In this document: piece after piece, positions 22,930-32,535 of the stretch
How positions within the stretch are numbered: position 1 is the stretch's first letter
Layout: the number at the start of each line of letters is the position of its first letter
Source: Rhizobium viscosum
Lineage (GTDB): Bacteria; Pseudomonadota; Alphaproteobacteria; Rhizobiales; Rhizobiaceae
Length of the DNA stretch: 64,000 nt
Direction: 5' to 3'
Assembly (NCBI RefSeq): GCF_014873945.1
Contig: NZ_JADBEC010000001.1
Location: 4,109,001 to 4,173,000 of the forward strand
Position numbers and translations under genes: made by a program
The notes under the pieces: generated by a model
The model's database searches: none
Told to the model about the DNA's origin: nothing
The model's input: the letters and a program-made list of their open reading frames with translations, nothing else

Positions 22930-25900
22930 TCAGGCCTCGCGGGGTATTCGAAACCAGGCAACATACAGAGCGGGCAGGAAGAGCAGCGTCAGGACCGTGC
23001 CGACGACAATGCCGCCCATCATCGCATAGGCCATCGGCCCCCAGAAGATCTCCCTGGAGATCGGGATCAGCGCGAGGGTGGCCGCGGCCGCCGTCAGCAT
23101 GATCGGGCGCATTCTATGCTCCGTCGCTTCGATGACGGCTTGCCAGGGCGGTACGCCCTCGCTTCGAAGATGCTCGATCTGGACGACAAGGATGACGGAG
23201 TTGCGGATCAGAATGCCGATCAGCGCGAGGACGCCGAGGATTGCGACGAAGCCCATGGGCGAATTACTGAAGAGCAGCGCTGCAACAACGCCGATCAGCG
23301 CGGTGGGGGCAACGGCGAAGACCAGGAACAGCCTGCTGAAACTCTGCAGCTGGATCATCAGGATCGTCGCCATGATGAACAGCATCAGCGGCGCCACTGC
23401 CACGATCGGCCCCTGCGCTTTCGCGCTTTCCTCGACCGAGCCGCCGTCGACAATGCGGTAGCCGGTCGGAAGACTCTTGCGGAACTCGTCGACTTTCGGT
23501 GCCAGTTCGGTGACGATCGTCGCCGGCTGCGTCGGTCCAACGACTGCGGCCTTGATGGTGATGGTCGGCGTGCGCGTGCGCCGCCAGATCGTCGGCTGCT
23601 CCAGTTCGTAATGGAAATTCGCAACTGCAGACAGAGGCACGGAATTGCCGTTGGAGCCGGCAAGCAGAAGGTTCTGCAGCGTCTCGATCGAGCCTCGCTC
23701 CGAGGTCTGGGCCCGGCCGATCACATCGACGAGATAGATGTCGTCGCGGATCTGCGTGGCCGCCGATCCCTCGACGATGCTGTTGAGCGCCGTCGCGATA
23801 TCCTGCGAGGAGACGCCGAGCTGGCGCGCCTTGTCCTGGAGGACATCGACCTTGACCACGCGGGACGGCTCGTTCCAGTCGTAGGTCATGTTGGAGAGCA
23901 GCGGATTCTGCCCGACGATGGCGGCAAGCTGGTGGGAGATGTCACGGACCTTCTGGATGTCAGGGCCGCTGATGCGATACTGCACGGGCTTGCCGACCGG
24001 CGGGCCGATGTCGAGAAGCTTTACGAAGGCGTCGGTGCCGGGGAAGGTCTTCGTCAGATAGGCCTGCAGCTCCTCCTTGACCTTGTCGCGCACGTCGAGC
24101 CCCTTGGTGACGATCACGGTCTGGCCGAAGGAAACATCGGGCGTCTGCACGTCGAAGGACAGGATGAAGCGGGGAGCGCCCTGGCCGACATAGGTCGTCC
24201 AGTGGTCGACATCCTTGTTACCCGCCAGCACCTCGCTTTCGAACTTCGCCATCTGCTTGTTCGTCTCCGAAATCGAGCTGTTCTGCGGCAGGTTCCAGTC
24301 GACGATCAGTTCGGGCCGGTCGGAAGAGGGAAAGAACTGCTGCTGCACGAGGCTCATGCCGCCGATGGAGAGGGCGAACACCGCCAGCGTCGCGCCGATG
24401 GTTACCCAACGCCAGCGCAGAGCCGCACCGAGCAGCCATGAGAAGATCCGCCCAAAACGGCCTTTCTGCTCATGATGCGATTTCATGGTCTTCGGAAGGA
24501 TGGTCACGCCAAGCAGCGGCGTGAACAGGACCGCCACCACCCATGACACCAGCAGAGAGACGGCGATCACCACGAAAAGGGTGAAGGTGAATTCGCCGGC
24601 CGCACTGGAGTTCAGCCCGACGGGAATGAAGCCCGCGACCGTTACCAGCGTGCCTGTGAGCATCGGAAAGGCGGTGGAGGTGTAGACGTATGTTGCAGCC
24701 TTTCTGAGATCGTCACCCACCTCCAGGCGGGCCACCATCATTTCCACGGCAATCATCGCGTCGTCGACCAGAAGGCCAAGGGCGATGATCAACGCGCCGA
24801 GCGAAATACGCTGCATCGAAATGCCGGTATAGGCCATGACGAGGAAGGTGATCGCCAGCACGAGCGGAATGGAGATGGCGACCACGAGGCCGGCGCGAAC
24901 GCCGAGGCTGATGAAGCTGATCGCAAGCACGATGACGATCGCCTCGAAGAGCGCACGCGTGAAACCCGACACGGCTTCGTCGACGACGGCGGGCTGATCG
25001 GAGACACGCTCGACGTCCACGCCAATGGGGAGATCGGCGGTGACCTGCTCGATCTCCTTGTCGAGCGCTTCGCCGAATTCAAGCAGATTGGAGCCGGTCT
25101 TCATGCCGATGGCAAGACCGATGGCCGGCTGGCCGTTATAGCGGAACAGCGCGGAGGGCGGATCGACATAACCGCGCTTGATCGTCGCCACATCCGTCAG
25201 CGGAAAGAAGCGGTCGTTGACGCGGAGGTTGATCGCCTTGAGGCTTTCCTCGGACGTGAACTGGCCGCTGACGCGCAAGGCGATGCGCTCGGGACCGGCA
25301 TCGACGAAGCCCGATTGCGTCACGGCATTCTGCGCCTGCAGCGTTTCGATCACCGATTGCTGGTTGAGCCCGAGAGCGGCAATCTTTCGCGTCGAGAATT
25401 CGAGATAGATGGCCTCGTCCTGCGCGCCGATAATGTCCACCTTGCCGACATTGGGCACGGTCAGCACTTTTGCGCGCGCGTCCTCGACGAGATCGCGAAG
25501 CTGGCGCTGTGTCAGCCCGTCGCTGGTAAAGGCGTAGATATTGCCGAAGACATCGCCGAAGCGATCGTTGAAGAACGGCCCGATGACGCCGCTCGGGAAA
25601 TCACCCTTGATGTCGCCGATCATGTTGCGCACGCGCATCCAGATGGCATTCACATCCTTCGCCTTGGTCGTCGGCAGCAGTTCCACGAAGATCGTCGTCT
25701 GCCCGGCAACCGTTTCGCTGCGGGTGAAATCGAGCGATTCCAGTTCCTCGAGCTTCTTTTCGACGCGGTCGGTGACCTGCTTGGTCACTTCCTCGGCGGA
25801 CGCACCAGGCCATTGCACCTGGATGATCATGGTCTTGATGGTGAAATTGGGATCTTCCTCGCGGCCGAGGCTGATATAGGAAAAGGCGCCGGCCAGAATG

Positions 25901-25971
25901 AAGACGATCATGAAGTACCAGACGAGCGAACGGTGTTCGAGCGCCCAGTCGGACAGGTTGAATTTTTTCAC
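22930..25971 (-). CDS. RND-family efflux permease (HAE1/AcrB type)
   Basis: A 1013-residue inner membrane pump subunit. The start MKKFNLSDWALEHRSLVWYF leads into TM1; two large periplasmic loops and 12 helices are evident. ALGLLVDDAMIAVEMMVARL is the TM4 motif with the paired Asp residues for proton transfer, and GILIRNSVILVVQIEHLRSE is the corresponding part of the second half. It uses proton influx to expel drugs, solvents or metabolites through an outer membrane channel, which is not encoded here. It is the last gene of the operon and starts 12 bases after the second adaptor. Confidence 0.93.
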   Translation of the reverse strand: MKKFNLSDWALEHRSLVWYFMIVFILAGAFSYISLGREEDPNFTIKTMIIQVQWPGASAEEVTKQVTDRVEKKLEELESLDFTRSETVAGQTTIFVELLPTTKAKDVNAIWMRVRNMIGDIKGDFPSGVIGPFFNDRFGDVFGNIYAFTSDGLTQRQLRDLVEDARAKVLTVPNVGKVDIIGAQDEAIYLEFSTRKIAALGLNQQSVIETLQAQNAVTQSGFVDAGPERIALRVSGQFTSEESLKAINLRVNDRFFPLTDVATIKRGYVDPPSALFRYNGQPAIGLAIGMKTGSNLLEFGEALDKEIEQVTADLPIGVDVERVSDQPAVVDEAVSGFTRALFEAIVIVLAISFISLGVRAGLVVAISIPLVLAITFLVMAYTGISMQRISLGALIIALGLLVDDAMIAVEMMVARLEVGDDLRKAATYVYTSTAFPMLTGTLVTVAGFIPVGLNSSAAGEFTFTLFVVIAVSLLVSWVVAVLFTPLLGVTILPKTMKSHHEQKGRFGRIFSWLLGAALRWRWVTIGATLAVFALSIGGMSLVQQQFFPSSDRPELIVDWNLPQNSSISETNKQMAKFESEVLAGNKDVDHWTTYVGQGAPRFILSFDVQTPDVSFGQTVIVTKGLDVRDKVKEELQAYLTKTFPGTDAFVKLLDIGPPVGKPVQYRISGPDIQKVRDISHQLAAIVGQNPLLSNMTYDWNEPSRVVKVDVLQDKARQLGVSSQDIATALNSIVEGSAATQIRDDIYLVDVIGRAQTSERGSIETLQNLLLAGSNGNSVPLSAVANFHYELEQPTIWRRTRTPTITIKAAVVGPTQPATIVTELAPKVDEFRKSLPTGYRIVDGGSVEESAKAQGPIVAVAPLMLFIMATILMIQLQSFSRLFLVFAVAPTALIGVVAALLFSNSPMGFVAILGVLALIGILIRNSVILVVQIEHLRSEGVPPWQAVIEATEHRMRPIMLTAAAATLALIPISREIFWGPMAYAMMGGIVVGTVLTLLFLPALYVAWFRIPREA

Positions 25972-25983
25972 GGGGAATTTTCC

Positions 25984-27054
25984 TCAGTCTATTCTGACGG
26001 CCTGGCCATCGACGAGCTTGTGAACGCCGGCAATGACGATGCGTTCGCCCGGGCTGACGCCCTCGGCAATGCGAACGGAGCCTCCCTCGACAATGTCTCC
26101 ATCGATCCTGACCGGACGGATGGAAACCTTGGCGGCGGCGGTGTCGACCACCCAGACGTTGGGCTGTCCATCCTTCGTCAGCACGGAGGAGGAGGGGAGC
26201 AGGATCGTCGGCTGAGCGTTAACGGTTGCGGTTGCCGTCACGACGGAGCCCAGGCGAAAGACTGGCGGGGGATCGATGAGCGTTATCTTGGTGCGTCGCG
26301 TGCGCGTCGTCGCCTCGGCTTCCGGCGCGATTTCCCTGACCGTGCCGCTCGTGCGGATGGTCGGGTCCAGCTGGAGGGCGACCTCGAAGGGTGAGCCGAC
26401 CTTCAGGCCGTCGAAGCTTGCGACCGGTATGTCGATCACCGCATCGCTCTGTTCGGGGCGGGCGATGGTGGCGATGCTCTGGCCGGCGGCCACGACCTGG
26501 CCCACTTCGGCCGATGTCGCCGTCACGACGCCGTCGAATTCCGCCCTCAGCTGTGCGTATCCGAGCTGCTCTTCGGCCTTGTCCAGATTGGCCTGCGCCT
26601 TGGCAACCGCGGCACTGGCGCTCTTGCGCCCGAGCTCGGCCTCTTCATAGGCCGCTTCGCTTCCCGACCGGCTTTCGAGCAGGGAACGCTGGCGTTCCTC
26701 GGTGGAGGCTGCATTGGCCAGCTGCGCCTGAGCATTGGAAAGCTCGGACTGCGAACTCTTGACCGCAAGCTCCAGCGCCAGCGGATCGATGGCAGCAACG
26801 ATATCGCCCTTTTTCACGATGTCGCCAACGCTGACCTTGCGGGCGATGACGCGCCCGAGGACGCGAAACGCCAGCTGCGTTTCGATCTTCGCCTCGACAG
26901 TGCCGGGCAGGGTCAGTGCGGAGGCCGCGGTCGACTTGGCAATGACAGAAAGGACGGGACGCGGCGGTTGTTCATGGGCTTCCTCCTGCTTCTGGCAGGA
27001 GGTGAGGGTCAACGATGCGAGGACCGCAAGGCCGGCTGTGATGCGGATATTCAT
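25984..27054 (-). CDS. RND periplasmic adaptor, lipoprotein (second of two)
   Basis: A 356-residue membrane fusion protein. The N-terminus MNIRITAGLAVLASLTLTSC is a lipoprotein signal with the lipidated Cys at 20. VEAKIETQLAFRVLGRVIAR begins the biotinyl-lipoyl domain, followed by a coiled-coil hairpin (about 105-175, rich in Ala, Glu and Gln) and beta-barrel parts (YAQLRAEFDGVVTATSAEVG). It links the pump to the outer membrane channel. The start codon overlaps the previous adaptor's stop by four bases (ATGA), so the two are translationally coupled. Confidence 0.9.
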   Translation of the reverse strand: MNIRITAGLAVLASLTLTSCQKQEEAHEQPPRPVLSVIAKSTAASALTLPGTVEAKIETQLAFRVLGRVIARKVSVGDIVKKGDIVAAIDPLALELAVKSSQSELSNAQAQLANAASTEERQRSLLESRSGSEAAYEEAELGRKSASAAVAKAQANLDKAEEQLGYAQLRAEFDGVVTATSAEVGQVVAAGQSIATIARPEQSDAVIDIPVASFDGLKVGSPFEVALQLDPTIRTSGTVREIAPEAEATTRTRRTKITLIDPPPVFRLGSVVTATATVNAQPTILLPSSSVLTKDGQPNVWVVDTAAAKVSIRPVRIDGDIVEGGSVRIAEGVSPGERIVIAGVHKLVDGQAVRID

Positions 27055-28127
27055 TCGGCGGCTTCCTTGTCATAGGTCACGACCTCGCCCGGTCGCAGGA
27101 ACTTGGTGCCGTCGACGACGACGATGTCGCCCGGCGACACACCGGCGCGCACAGCAAAGCGGCCGGTCTCATAGTCGGCGACATCGACCGGGTGGAGGGA
27201 CACGCTCGACGAGGCGGGGTCGACGATCCAGACGGCCGGCTGGCCGCCCTTGGAGGCCATGGCCGACCATGGCAATTCGATTGCGTCCTGCGCTGCGGAG
27301 CGGAAGGAGCCGACGACAGGAGCGCCGAGCTGCATGTCCGGCGTTTCTTCAAGATCCACCTTGACCCTGATCGTTCCGGTCGACGGGTCAATCGTCGGCG
27401 AGATCTCGCGCACCGAAGCTTCTATCTTGCGGGACGGCGCCGAAAGGGGGCTGACGGCGACGCTGTTTTCGAGGTTGCGGCCGAGATAGAGGGACTCGAA
27501 GACATTAAAGACGGCGTCGCGCGGTCCGTCATGGGCAAGCGTGAATATGAGCTGCGCCGCCTGCGCGACCTGGCCGACTTCGGCGTTCCTGGCGGTGATG
27601 ACGCCATCAGCATCGGCGCGCAGTTCCGTATAGGAGAGGGCGTCCTGTGCCGTATCGAATTGCGCCTGCGCCAGCTTGACGCCGCCCTCAGCCGTCAGCA
27701 GCGCTTCCTGGGCCTGATCGAGTGCCGCGCGGGTCGCAACCTGCGTCTTGAAGAGGTTCTGCTGCCGGTCGAAGGCGAGCTGGGCCTGCGTCTGCTGGGC
27801 AATGGCCGACTGCAGGTTAGCCGTGGCGACGCCGAGATCGGCCTTCTGCTCTTCGGCGTCCATGCGCGCCAGCACCTGTCCCGCCTTCACCGACGAGCCG
27901 ACATCGACGAAGCGCTCGACGATGCGCCCGCTGACTCGGAAGGAGAGGTCGCTTTCGACGCGGGCGCTGACTTCGCCGGTGATGGCGTTGTTTTCTGTGA
28001 CCGGCGTGACCCTGGCCACGACGGCTTCCACGTTCTTTGGCTTTGCCTCGCTCGCGCTTTTCTCTTCGCACGAGGCAAGCGCGACTGCGCTGACGCCCAG
28101 CCAGGCGGCAACAAGGACAGTTTTCAT
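27051..28127 (-). CDS. RND periplasmic adaptor, lipoprotein (first of two)
   Basis: A 358-residue membrane fusion protein with lipoprotein signal MKTVLVAAWLGVSAVALASC (Cys 20). VSARVESDLSFRVSGRIVER opens the lipoyl half-motif, then a coiled coil (about 95-165: LQSAIAQQTQAQLAFDRQQN) and YTELRADADGVITARNAEVG. It resembles the second adaptor in layout but is clearly a separate sequence. Two adaptors with one pump suggest a mixed adaptor hexamer. First gene of the operon, divergent from the TetR gene with an operator between. Confidence 0.9.
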   Translation of the reverse strand: MKTVLVAAWLGVSAVALASCEEKSASEAKPKNVEAVVARVTPVTENNAITGEVSARVESDLSFRVSGRIVERFVDVGSSVKAGQVLARMDAEEQKADLGVATANLQSAIAQQTQAQLAFDRQQNLFKTQVATRAALDQAQEALLTAEGGVKLAQAQFDTAQDALSYTELRADADGVITARNAEVGQVAQAAQLIFTLAHDGPRDAVFNVFESLYLGRNLENSVAVSPLSAPSRKIEASVREISPTIDPSTGTIRVKVDLEETPDMQLGAPVVGSFRSAAQDAIELPWSAMASKGGQPAVWIVDPASSSVSLHPVDVADYETGRFAVRAGVSPGDIVVVDGTKFLRPGEVVTYDKEAAE

Positions 28128-28163
28128 GATTTGACCTCTTGCATCGGTTCGGCAGACGGATAA

Positions 28164-28187
28164 TATTGACTGACTCGTTAGTCAATA
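28164..28187. promoter_or_regulatory. TetR-type operator between efflux operon and its regulator
   Basis: TATTGACT (28164-28171) and AGTCAATA (28180-28187) are perfect inverted repeats with an 8-base spacer GACTCGTT. The site lies in the 105-base gap between the divergent adaptor and TetR genes, where a repressor would block both promoters. Binding is inferred from position and symmetry. Confidence 0.75.
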
Positions 28188-28232
28188 GAATTTATCTTGA
28201 CGCTCGACCATGAAAACCGCTCAAGGTGATCA

Positions 28233-28850
28233 ATGCCTGATACGAAGAAACTGACCCGTGCCGAGCAGAAGGCGCGCCGGCCCGCAGAAATCCTGGATGC
28301 GGCCTTTGAAGAGTTCGTCGAGAGCGGCTATGTGGCGACGCGTGTCGAGGACATAGCCAGCAGGGTCGGGGTCACGAAGGGAACGGTCTATGTCTACTTC
28401 GAGACCAAGGAGCAGCTTTTCGAGGCGATGATCAGGCATATTTCGGTGCCGCTGGAAGGCCTTCTGCTCAGCGGTAACGACCTGAAGGGGAGTGCCAGTG
28501 AACGGCTACAGAAGATGATCGAGCTGATCTACGATCTCATAATCAGGGATCGCAGATTGCGTGAGCTGATGCGGTTCATCATCGCCGAAGGTTCACGCTT
28601 CCCCCAGATCGTCGACAGGCACCATGAGACATTCATCGATCCTCTCGACTGGCAAATGCAATCCGTCATCGACGACGGCGTTAGGCTCGGCGAATTCCGG
28701 TCGGCGCCGGCCGCCTTCGGCGATGCCATCGTGGCGCCTGCCATTACCTTCCTGTTCTTCAAGCTCCTTTTCGACGAGCGGCGCCCCCTGGACAAGGACA
28801 CTTACCTGAAAGCCCACATCGATCTCGTCCTGCACGGGCTGTTGGCCTGA
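28233..28850 (+). CDS. TetR/AcrR-family repressor of the efflux operon
   Basis: A 205-residue regulator. The N-terminal HTH reads ILDAAFEEFVESGYVATRVE then IASRVGVTKGTVYVYFETKE, a textbook AcrR pattern. The helical ligand-binding domain (about 75-205) contains DRRLRELMRFIIAEGSRFPQ, seen in TetR_C family members next to RND pumps. It is divergent from the two-adaptor RND operon and the palindrome at 28164-28187 is its likely operator. Release by a substrate of the pump is the usual mode of control. Confidence 0.9.
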   Translation: MPDTKKLTRAEQKARRPAEILDAAFEEFVESGYVATRVEDIASRVGVTKGTVYVYFETKEQLFEAMIRHISVPLEGLLLSGNDLKGSASERLQKMIELIYDLIIRDRRLRELMRFIIAEGSRFPQIVDRHHETFIDPLDWQMQSVIDDGVRLGEFRSAPAAFGDAIVAPAITFLFFKLLFDERRPLDKDTYLKAHIDLVLHGLLA

Positions 28851-28881
28851 TCGGCAAGGCCGGCGCGAAATCCATTCGAAG

Positions 28882-29031
28882 TCGATCACCGTCGAATTTC
28901 GGTCGAGTCACACTTTTAGACGCTGGCCCGCCATAAATCGCAGATGGCGATGACTCTTTTAATCTCGTTGGAACGTCGTTGTTGCGACCGTCGTCGAACG
29001 GTCGAATCCGGCCAGAATGAAGACTGAAAGC
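28882..29031 (+). repeat. Copy 1 of a 150-base leader repeat
   Basis: The sequence from TCGATCACCGTCGAATTTCG to AATGAAGACTGAAAG matches 30515-30661 over its full length with point differences. It contains the dyad CGACCGT-CGTCGA-ACGGTCG (28986-29005 region). Copy 2 is the immediate leader of the SDR-ECF operon and ends at its start codon; copy 1 ends at the same point but no gene follows on this strand. The surrounding 310 bases between the TetR and MBL genes hold no other recognisable feature. Confidence 0.85.
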
Positions 29032-29160
29032 CCGCCGTTATCCTTCTGAGATGCGGAGTGGTCGACTGAAGCCGCGGGCCGGGCCGCCGCTTCGTCATGC
29101 CTCCTCCTGACCTTGCGCATCTCGCGACCGTGCGGCCAGCTTTCCCGTTGCGCGATCTTC

Positions 29161-30126
29161 TCAGACGCCCTGATAGACGAGGCGCGTGAACAATTCAGGG
29201 GTGACGAGGAACTGCCCCCATTTCGCATCGAATTCGGCTGTCGGCTTTGCGGCAATGACCTCGTCGATCGGCTTTCCGGCTGCTTTCAGTTTGGCGACAT
29301 TCTCGCGGATATCGACCAGCATCGTCCTGTACTCGGAGAATTCCGATTTGTTGCTGACGGGATGGCCGTGACCGGGGATGATGATCGTGTCATTGGCGAC
29401 ATTGGCGAGGATGTCCTCGACCGCCTTGATCATTCCGTCGATACCGCCACCGGTCGAATAGTCGATGAAGGGATAGATGCCGTACCAGTAGAGGTCTCCG
29501 GCATGGACGATGTTTGCTTCGCCGAAGGTCACGGAGATGTCGCCATCGGTGTGAGCATTCGGATGATGCTTCAGCATCAGGGTGGATTTGTCGAGCTTGA
29601 GGGACATCTCGTCGCCGACGGTTTCCGATGGCACGGCGGCGAGCGGCGGTCGCGGGAATTCGTAATCCCAGTCTTCGACCCTCACGATCGACATCAGGTG
29701 TTTGCAGGTGTTTTCATGCGCCAGAATGGCCGCGCCCTCGGCGTTCAGCCATGCGTTTCCATCCGTATGATCGAAATGCCAGTGCGTGTTGATGAGATGA
29801 CTGATCGGCTGTTTGCCAAGTCGGGCCAGGGCCTCGAGTAACCGCGGCCGGGACGCGGTGATGCCGCCATCGATGAGAAGCTTTCCGTCCGCCCCCGTCA
29901 GGACGGCGATGTTTCCGCCCGATCCTTCGAGGACCGATATGCCGGCCCTTGCCTTATGGACCTTGATCGGGTCCTTGGCGGCAGCGTCGCGGATCAGGTC
30001 GACGATGCCCTGAGCCTTCGCGAATACCTGTTTCGGGGTGAGCCAGCCTCCCGATACGGCGAATGTCGAGGCGGCCATGCAGCAGAGACAAAACCCGCGA
30101 CGGGAAAGTCTGAAATCCTGGGTCAT
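29161..30126 (-). CDS. Tat-exported metallo-beta-lactamase-fold hydrolase
   Basis: A 321-residue protein. The N-terminus MTQDFRLSRRGFCLCCMAAS carries the twin-arginine motif SRRGF, so export is in folded form by Tat. Metal ligands: LINTHWHFDHTDGNAW near residue 115 (HxHxDH), HHPNAHTDGDISV near 190 and IIPGHGHPVS near 250. The pattern fits class B3/SoxH-like or quinoprotein-relay MBL enzymes. It is flanked by the two leader repeats and transcribed opposite to the SDR-ECF operon. Substrate unknown; it does not look like a clinical beta-lactamase. Confidence 0.85.
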   Translation of the reverse strand: MTQDFRLSRRGFCLCCMAASTFAVSGGWLTPKQVFAKAQGIVDLIRDAAAKDPIKVHKARAGISVLEGSGGNIAVLTGADGKLLIDGGITASRPRLLEALARLGKQPISHLINTHWHFDHTDGNAWLNAEGAAILAHENTCKHLMSIVRVEDWDYEFPRPPLAAVPSETVGDEMSLKLDKSTLMLKHHPNAHTDGDISVTFGEANIVHAGDLYWYGIYPFIDYSTGGGIDGMIKAVEDILANVANDTIIIPGHGHPVSNKSEFSEYRTMLVDIRENVAKLKAAGKPIDEVIAAKPTAEFDAKWGQFLVTPELFTRLVYQGV

Positions 30127-30514
30127 TTGGCAGGTCCTTTCCGAATGGCGGCGGGGCTGCAGGGGTCAGGATGAAGACGCTTCCCCGCCTGGGGTGATGA
30201 TTTCGGGATGCGTGGAGCACATGCCGTAGAGCAGGCGATTGCACGGTTTGAGCGTGCTGTTTTTCTTGATCAGCTTGATAGACGAGAAAGCGGAGCCGGC
30301 GATGGGAACGATCTGGTCGTCATCGTCGCGCCTGGGGGCCGCAGATGCCCCATCGGATCGTTGTTCCCCTCGCATGATAAACCCCGGACGGAAGCTCTCA
30401 ATGCAGTTGCGCGAATGTACAATATCAGAAAATTGTGCGCAATCATCCGCGCCTTCACGGATGCCGTTGTTTCGGGAGAGCGAAATCCATGGCCGCTTTC
30501 GTTCCAGGCCGATA

Positions 30515-30661
30515 TCGATCACCGTCGAATTTCGGTCGAGGCAGACTTTTAGACGCCGGCCGCCACAAATCGCGGTTGGAGATGACTCTTTTCGCCTCGT
30601 TGGAACGTCGTTGTTGCGACCGTTGTCGAGCGGTCGGACCCGACCCGAATGAGGACTGAGA
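30515..30661 (+). repeat. Copy 2 of leader repeat, 5' region of SDR-ECF operon
   Basis: This copy ends GAATGAGGACTGAGAG directly before the SDR ATG at 30663 and so supplies its ribosome-binding site (GAGGA). It has the dyad CGACCG-TTGTCGAG-CGGTCG (30619-30638). A promoter for an ECF factor may lie here, since SigJ-like factors usually activate their own operon, but no consensus could be assigned. The remaining sequence from 30127 to 30514 has a minus-strand frame of 69 codons (30166-30375) with no clear start signal; I do not call it. Confidence 0.8.
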
Positions 30662-30662
30662 G

Positions 30663-31406
30663 ATGGATCTGGAAGGAAAGCGAATTGTGGTCGTCGGCGG
30701 GAGCCGTGGCTTGGGGAGGGGGCTTGCCGAGGCATTCGTGGCGCGCGCAGCCGACGTCACCGTGGTCGCGCGAAATGCTGATGCCGCGCAGGGGGCAGGC
30801 GAGCGGCCGGCCGTCACCGCCATATCGGCTGATGCAACCGATGCCGATGCGGCATGGCGGATCATGGAACAGACGCGGCCCGATCTCGTCATCATGAATG
30901 CCGGTGCGGAACCACCCATGGAGCGGATCGACCGGATTGGCTGGGAGGCATTCACCACCAACTGGAATGTGGACGTCAAGGCCGCGCTGCACTGGGTACA
31001 GGCGGCCCTGACCTTTCCGATGACGCCGGGCGGGCTTGTCGTCCTGGTCTCCAGCGGAGCCGCCGTGCAGGGGTCGCCGCTATCGGGCGGTTATGCGGGA
31101 GCCAAGCGCGCGCAGTGGTTCATTGCGAAATATGCCGAGGGCCTGTCGGCGCAACTCGGCCTGGGTCTGCGCTTCCGGGTCATCGTTCCCCGGCAGATGT
31201 TTGCCGGAACCGGCGTGGGCGATACCGGCATCGGGGCATACGCCGCGGCGGCGGGTCGGACATTTGCCGAACAGGCCGCCACCTGGCCGGACATGACGCC
31301 GCGGGCTTTTGGCGATATGGTCGCCGACCTGATCGGCAGGACTGATCTCGCCGAGGCCATGGTCTACGCGGTGCGTGGGGATACGGGAGTGACGGTCATC
31401 GAATGA
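30663..31406 (+). CDS. Short-chain dehydrogenase/reductase
   Basis: A 247-residue cytoplasmic SDR. RIVVVGGSRGLGRGLAEAFV is the NAD(P)-binding TGxxxGxG motif, VIMNAGAEPP the NAG motif, VVLVSSGAAVQGS and GGYAGAKRA the catalytic Ser and YxxxK. The final ATGA overlaps the start of the ECF sigma gene, so both are co-translated. Oxidoreductases of this kind often accompany SigJ/ECF41-type sigma factors. Substrate unknown. Confidence 0.88.
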   Translation: MDLEGKRIVVVGGSRGLGRGLAEAFVARAADVTVVARNADAAQGAGERPAVTAISADATDADAAWRIMEQTRPDLVIMNAGAEPPMERIDRIGWEAFTTNWNVDVKAALHWVQAALTFPMTPGGLVVLVSSGAAVQGSPLSGGYAGAKRAQWFIAKYAEGLSAQLGLGLRFRVIVPRQMFAGTGVGDTGIGAYAAAAGRTFAEQAATWPDMTPRAFGDMVADLIGRTDLAEAMVYAVRGDTGVTVIE

Positions 31407-32308
31407 CGGAAGACACTGCTCTCGAAGACGAAGAGAAGAAAACGCGGCTCGCAGCGCTGGCCAGCGAAGCGGACGCGCTTCGCCCCGAGTTGCACCGCTA
31501 TGCCGCGCGTCTGGTGGGTTCTGTCATCGACGGCGAGGATGTGATCCAGGACGCGTTTGCCAGGGTATTTGCGACGGCTGGCTCGATCCCGCCGGACACG
31601 CCGCTGCGCCCCTGGCTCTTTCGCATCGTCCACAACAGAGCCATCGATGCCCTGCGCCAGCGCAGCACGCGCCGGGCGGAGCCCCTCGAGACGGCCTTTG
31701 ATCTCGCCGATATCAGCGCCGTCGGCCCGGAGGACGCGCTGATCCGCCAGGACACGGTGCGGGTCGCGCTCAGCCATTTTGCAGAATTGCCGGTGCCGCA
31801 ACGCAGCGCTGTCATCCTCAAGGATGTGTTGGGAGAGTCGCTTGCGGATATCGCAGCGCTGCTCGAATTGAGCGTCGATGCCGTCAAGGCGCGTCTGGCG
31901 CGCGGCCGGGCGAGATTGCGCGCCATCTCCGACACGCGGTCCGAGGTTGCCCCACCGCCCACTCCCGAGGCCCTGAACTTCGCAGCGCTTTTCAATGCCC
32001 GGGACTGGGACGCTTTGCGCCGCCTGCTCGCCGACGATGTCCGGCTTCGTCAGGCGCGACGGCCGGAAATCTCCGGCGCCGATGTCGGTCGATTTTTCAC
32101 CTATTATGCCGAATATCCACCGGTCAGGATCGAACCGGCCTGGCTGGAAGGCCGGGAAATACTGCTGGTATCGACCGAACCGTCTGATGGTCCATCCTAT
32201 TTCATGCTGCTCGAATGGCGGGATCAAAAGATAAGCCTGATCCGCGACCATCGCTATGCGACCTATGTCATTGAAGGTGCTGATGTCATGATGGCAGCAT
32301 CGCGGTGA
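31403..32308 (+). CDS. ECF sigma factor of the SigJ type with SnoaL-like C-terminal domain
   Basis: A 301-residue sigma factor. Region 2 (about 28-90): LRPELHRYAARLVGSVIDGE, DVIQDAFARVFAT and LRPWLFRIVHNRAIDALRQR. Region 4 (about 130-180): LPVPQRSAVILKDVLGESLA and LELSVDAVKARLARGRARLR. Residues about 190-301 form a SnoaL/NTF2-like domain (FAALFNARDWDALRRLLADD ... GADVGRFFTYYAEYPPVRIE) as in SigJ/ECF41 factors, where it controls activity without an anti-sigma factor. Its 3' third is duplicated and decayed at 38110-38424. Confidence 0.9.
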   Translation: MTEDTALEDEEKKTRLAALASEADALRPELHRYAARLVGSVIDGEDVIQDAFARVFATAGSIPPDTPLRPWLFRIVHNRAIDALRQRSTRRAEPLETAFDLADISAVGPEDALIRQDTVRVALSHFAELPVPQRSAVILKDVLGESLADIAALLELSVDAVKARLARGRARLRAISDTRSEVAPPPTPEALNFAALFNARDWDALRRLLADDVRLRQARRPEISGADVGRFFTYYAEYPPVRIEPAWLEGREILLVSTEPSDGPSYFMLLEWRDQKISLIRDHRYATYVIEGADVMMAASR

Positions 32309-32535
32309 CGGACATTGATCCAGACGCGCTTGCTCGAGGTCTGCTATGCGCGCTCATGTCGGTCATAGAGATTAGCTTTGCCGCATTTTCGGACTGCCGA
32401 ACTCCTTGCGCAAGCGGCAGTGAATTACGCAACACCGCAACGATCGGTGGTTTGCGGATCCAATAGGGGCCTTGGTCGATGAGATGTCCTGACTTGGAGG
32501 GCTCCACCCTCTATGTTTACATAGGATAGATATAG

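Noticed and set aside
22885..24441. 518-codon plus-strand frame opposite the RND permease
   Set aside because: Antisense shadow with low-complexity Asp/Arg/Gly composition.
30166..30375. 69-codon minus-strand frame before the leader repeat
   Set aside because: Part of it looks protein-like (IVPIAGSAFSSIKLIKK), but there is no start signal or recognisable family.
30604..30628. EcfG-type promoter (GGAAC...CGTT) in the SDR-ECF leader
   Set aside because: The elements are present but the spacer is about 14 bases, too short for the known 16-17 base spacing.
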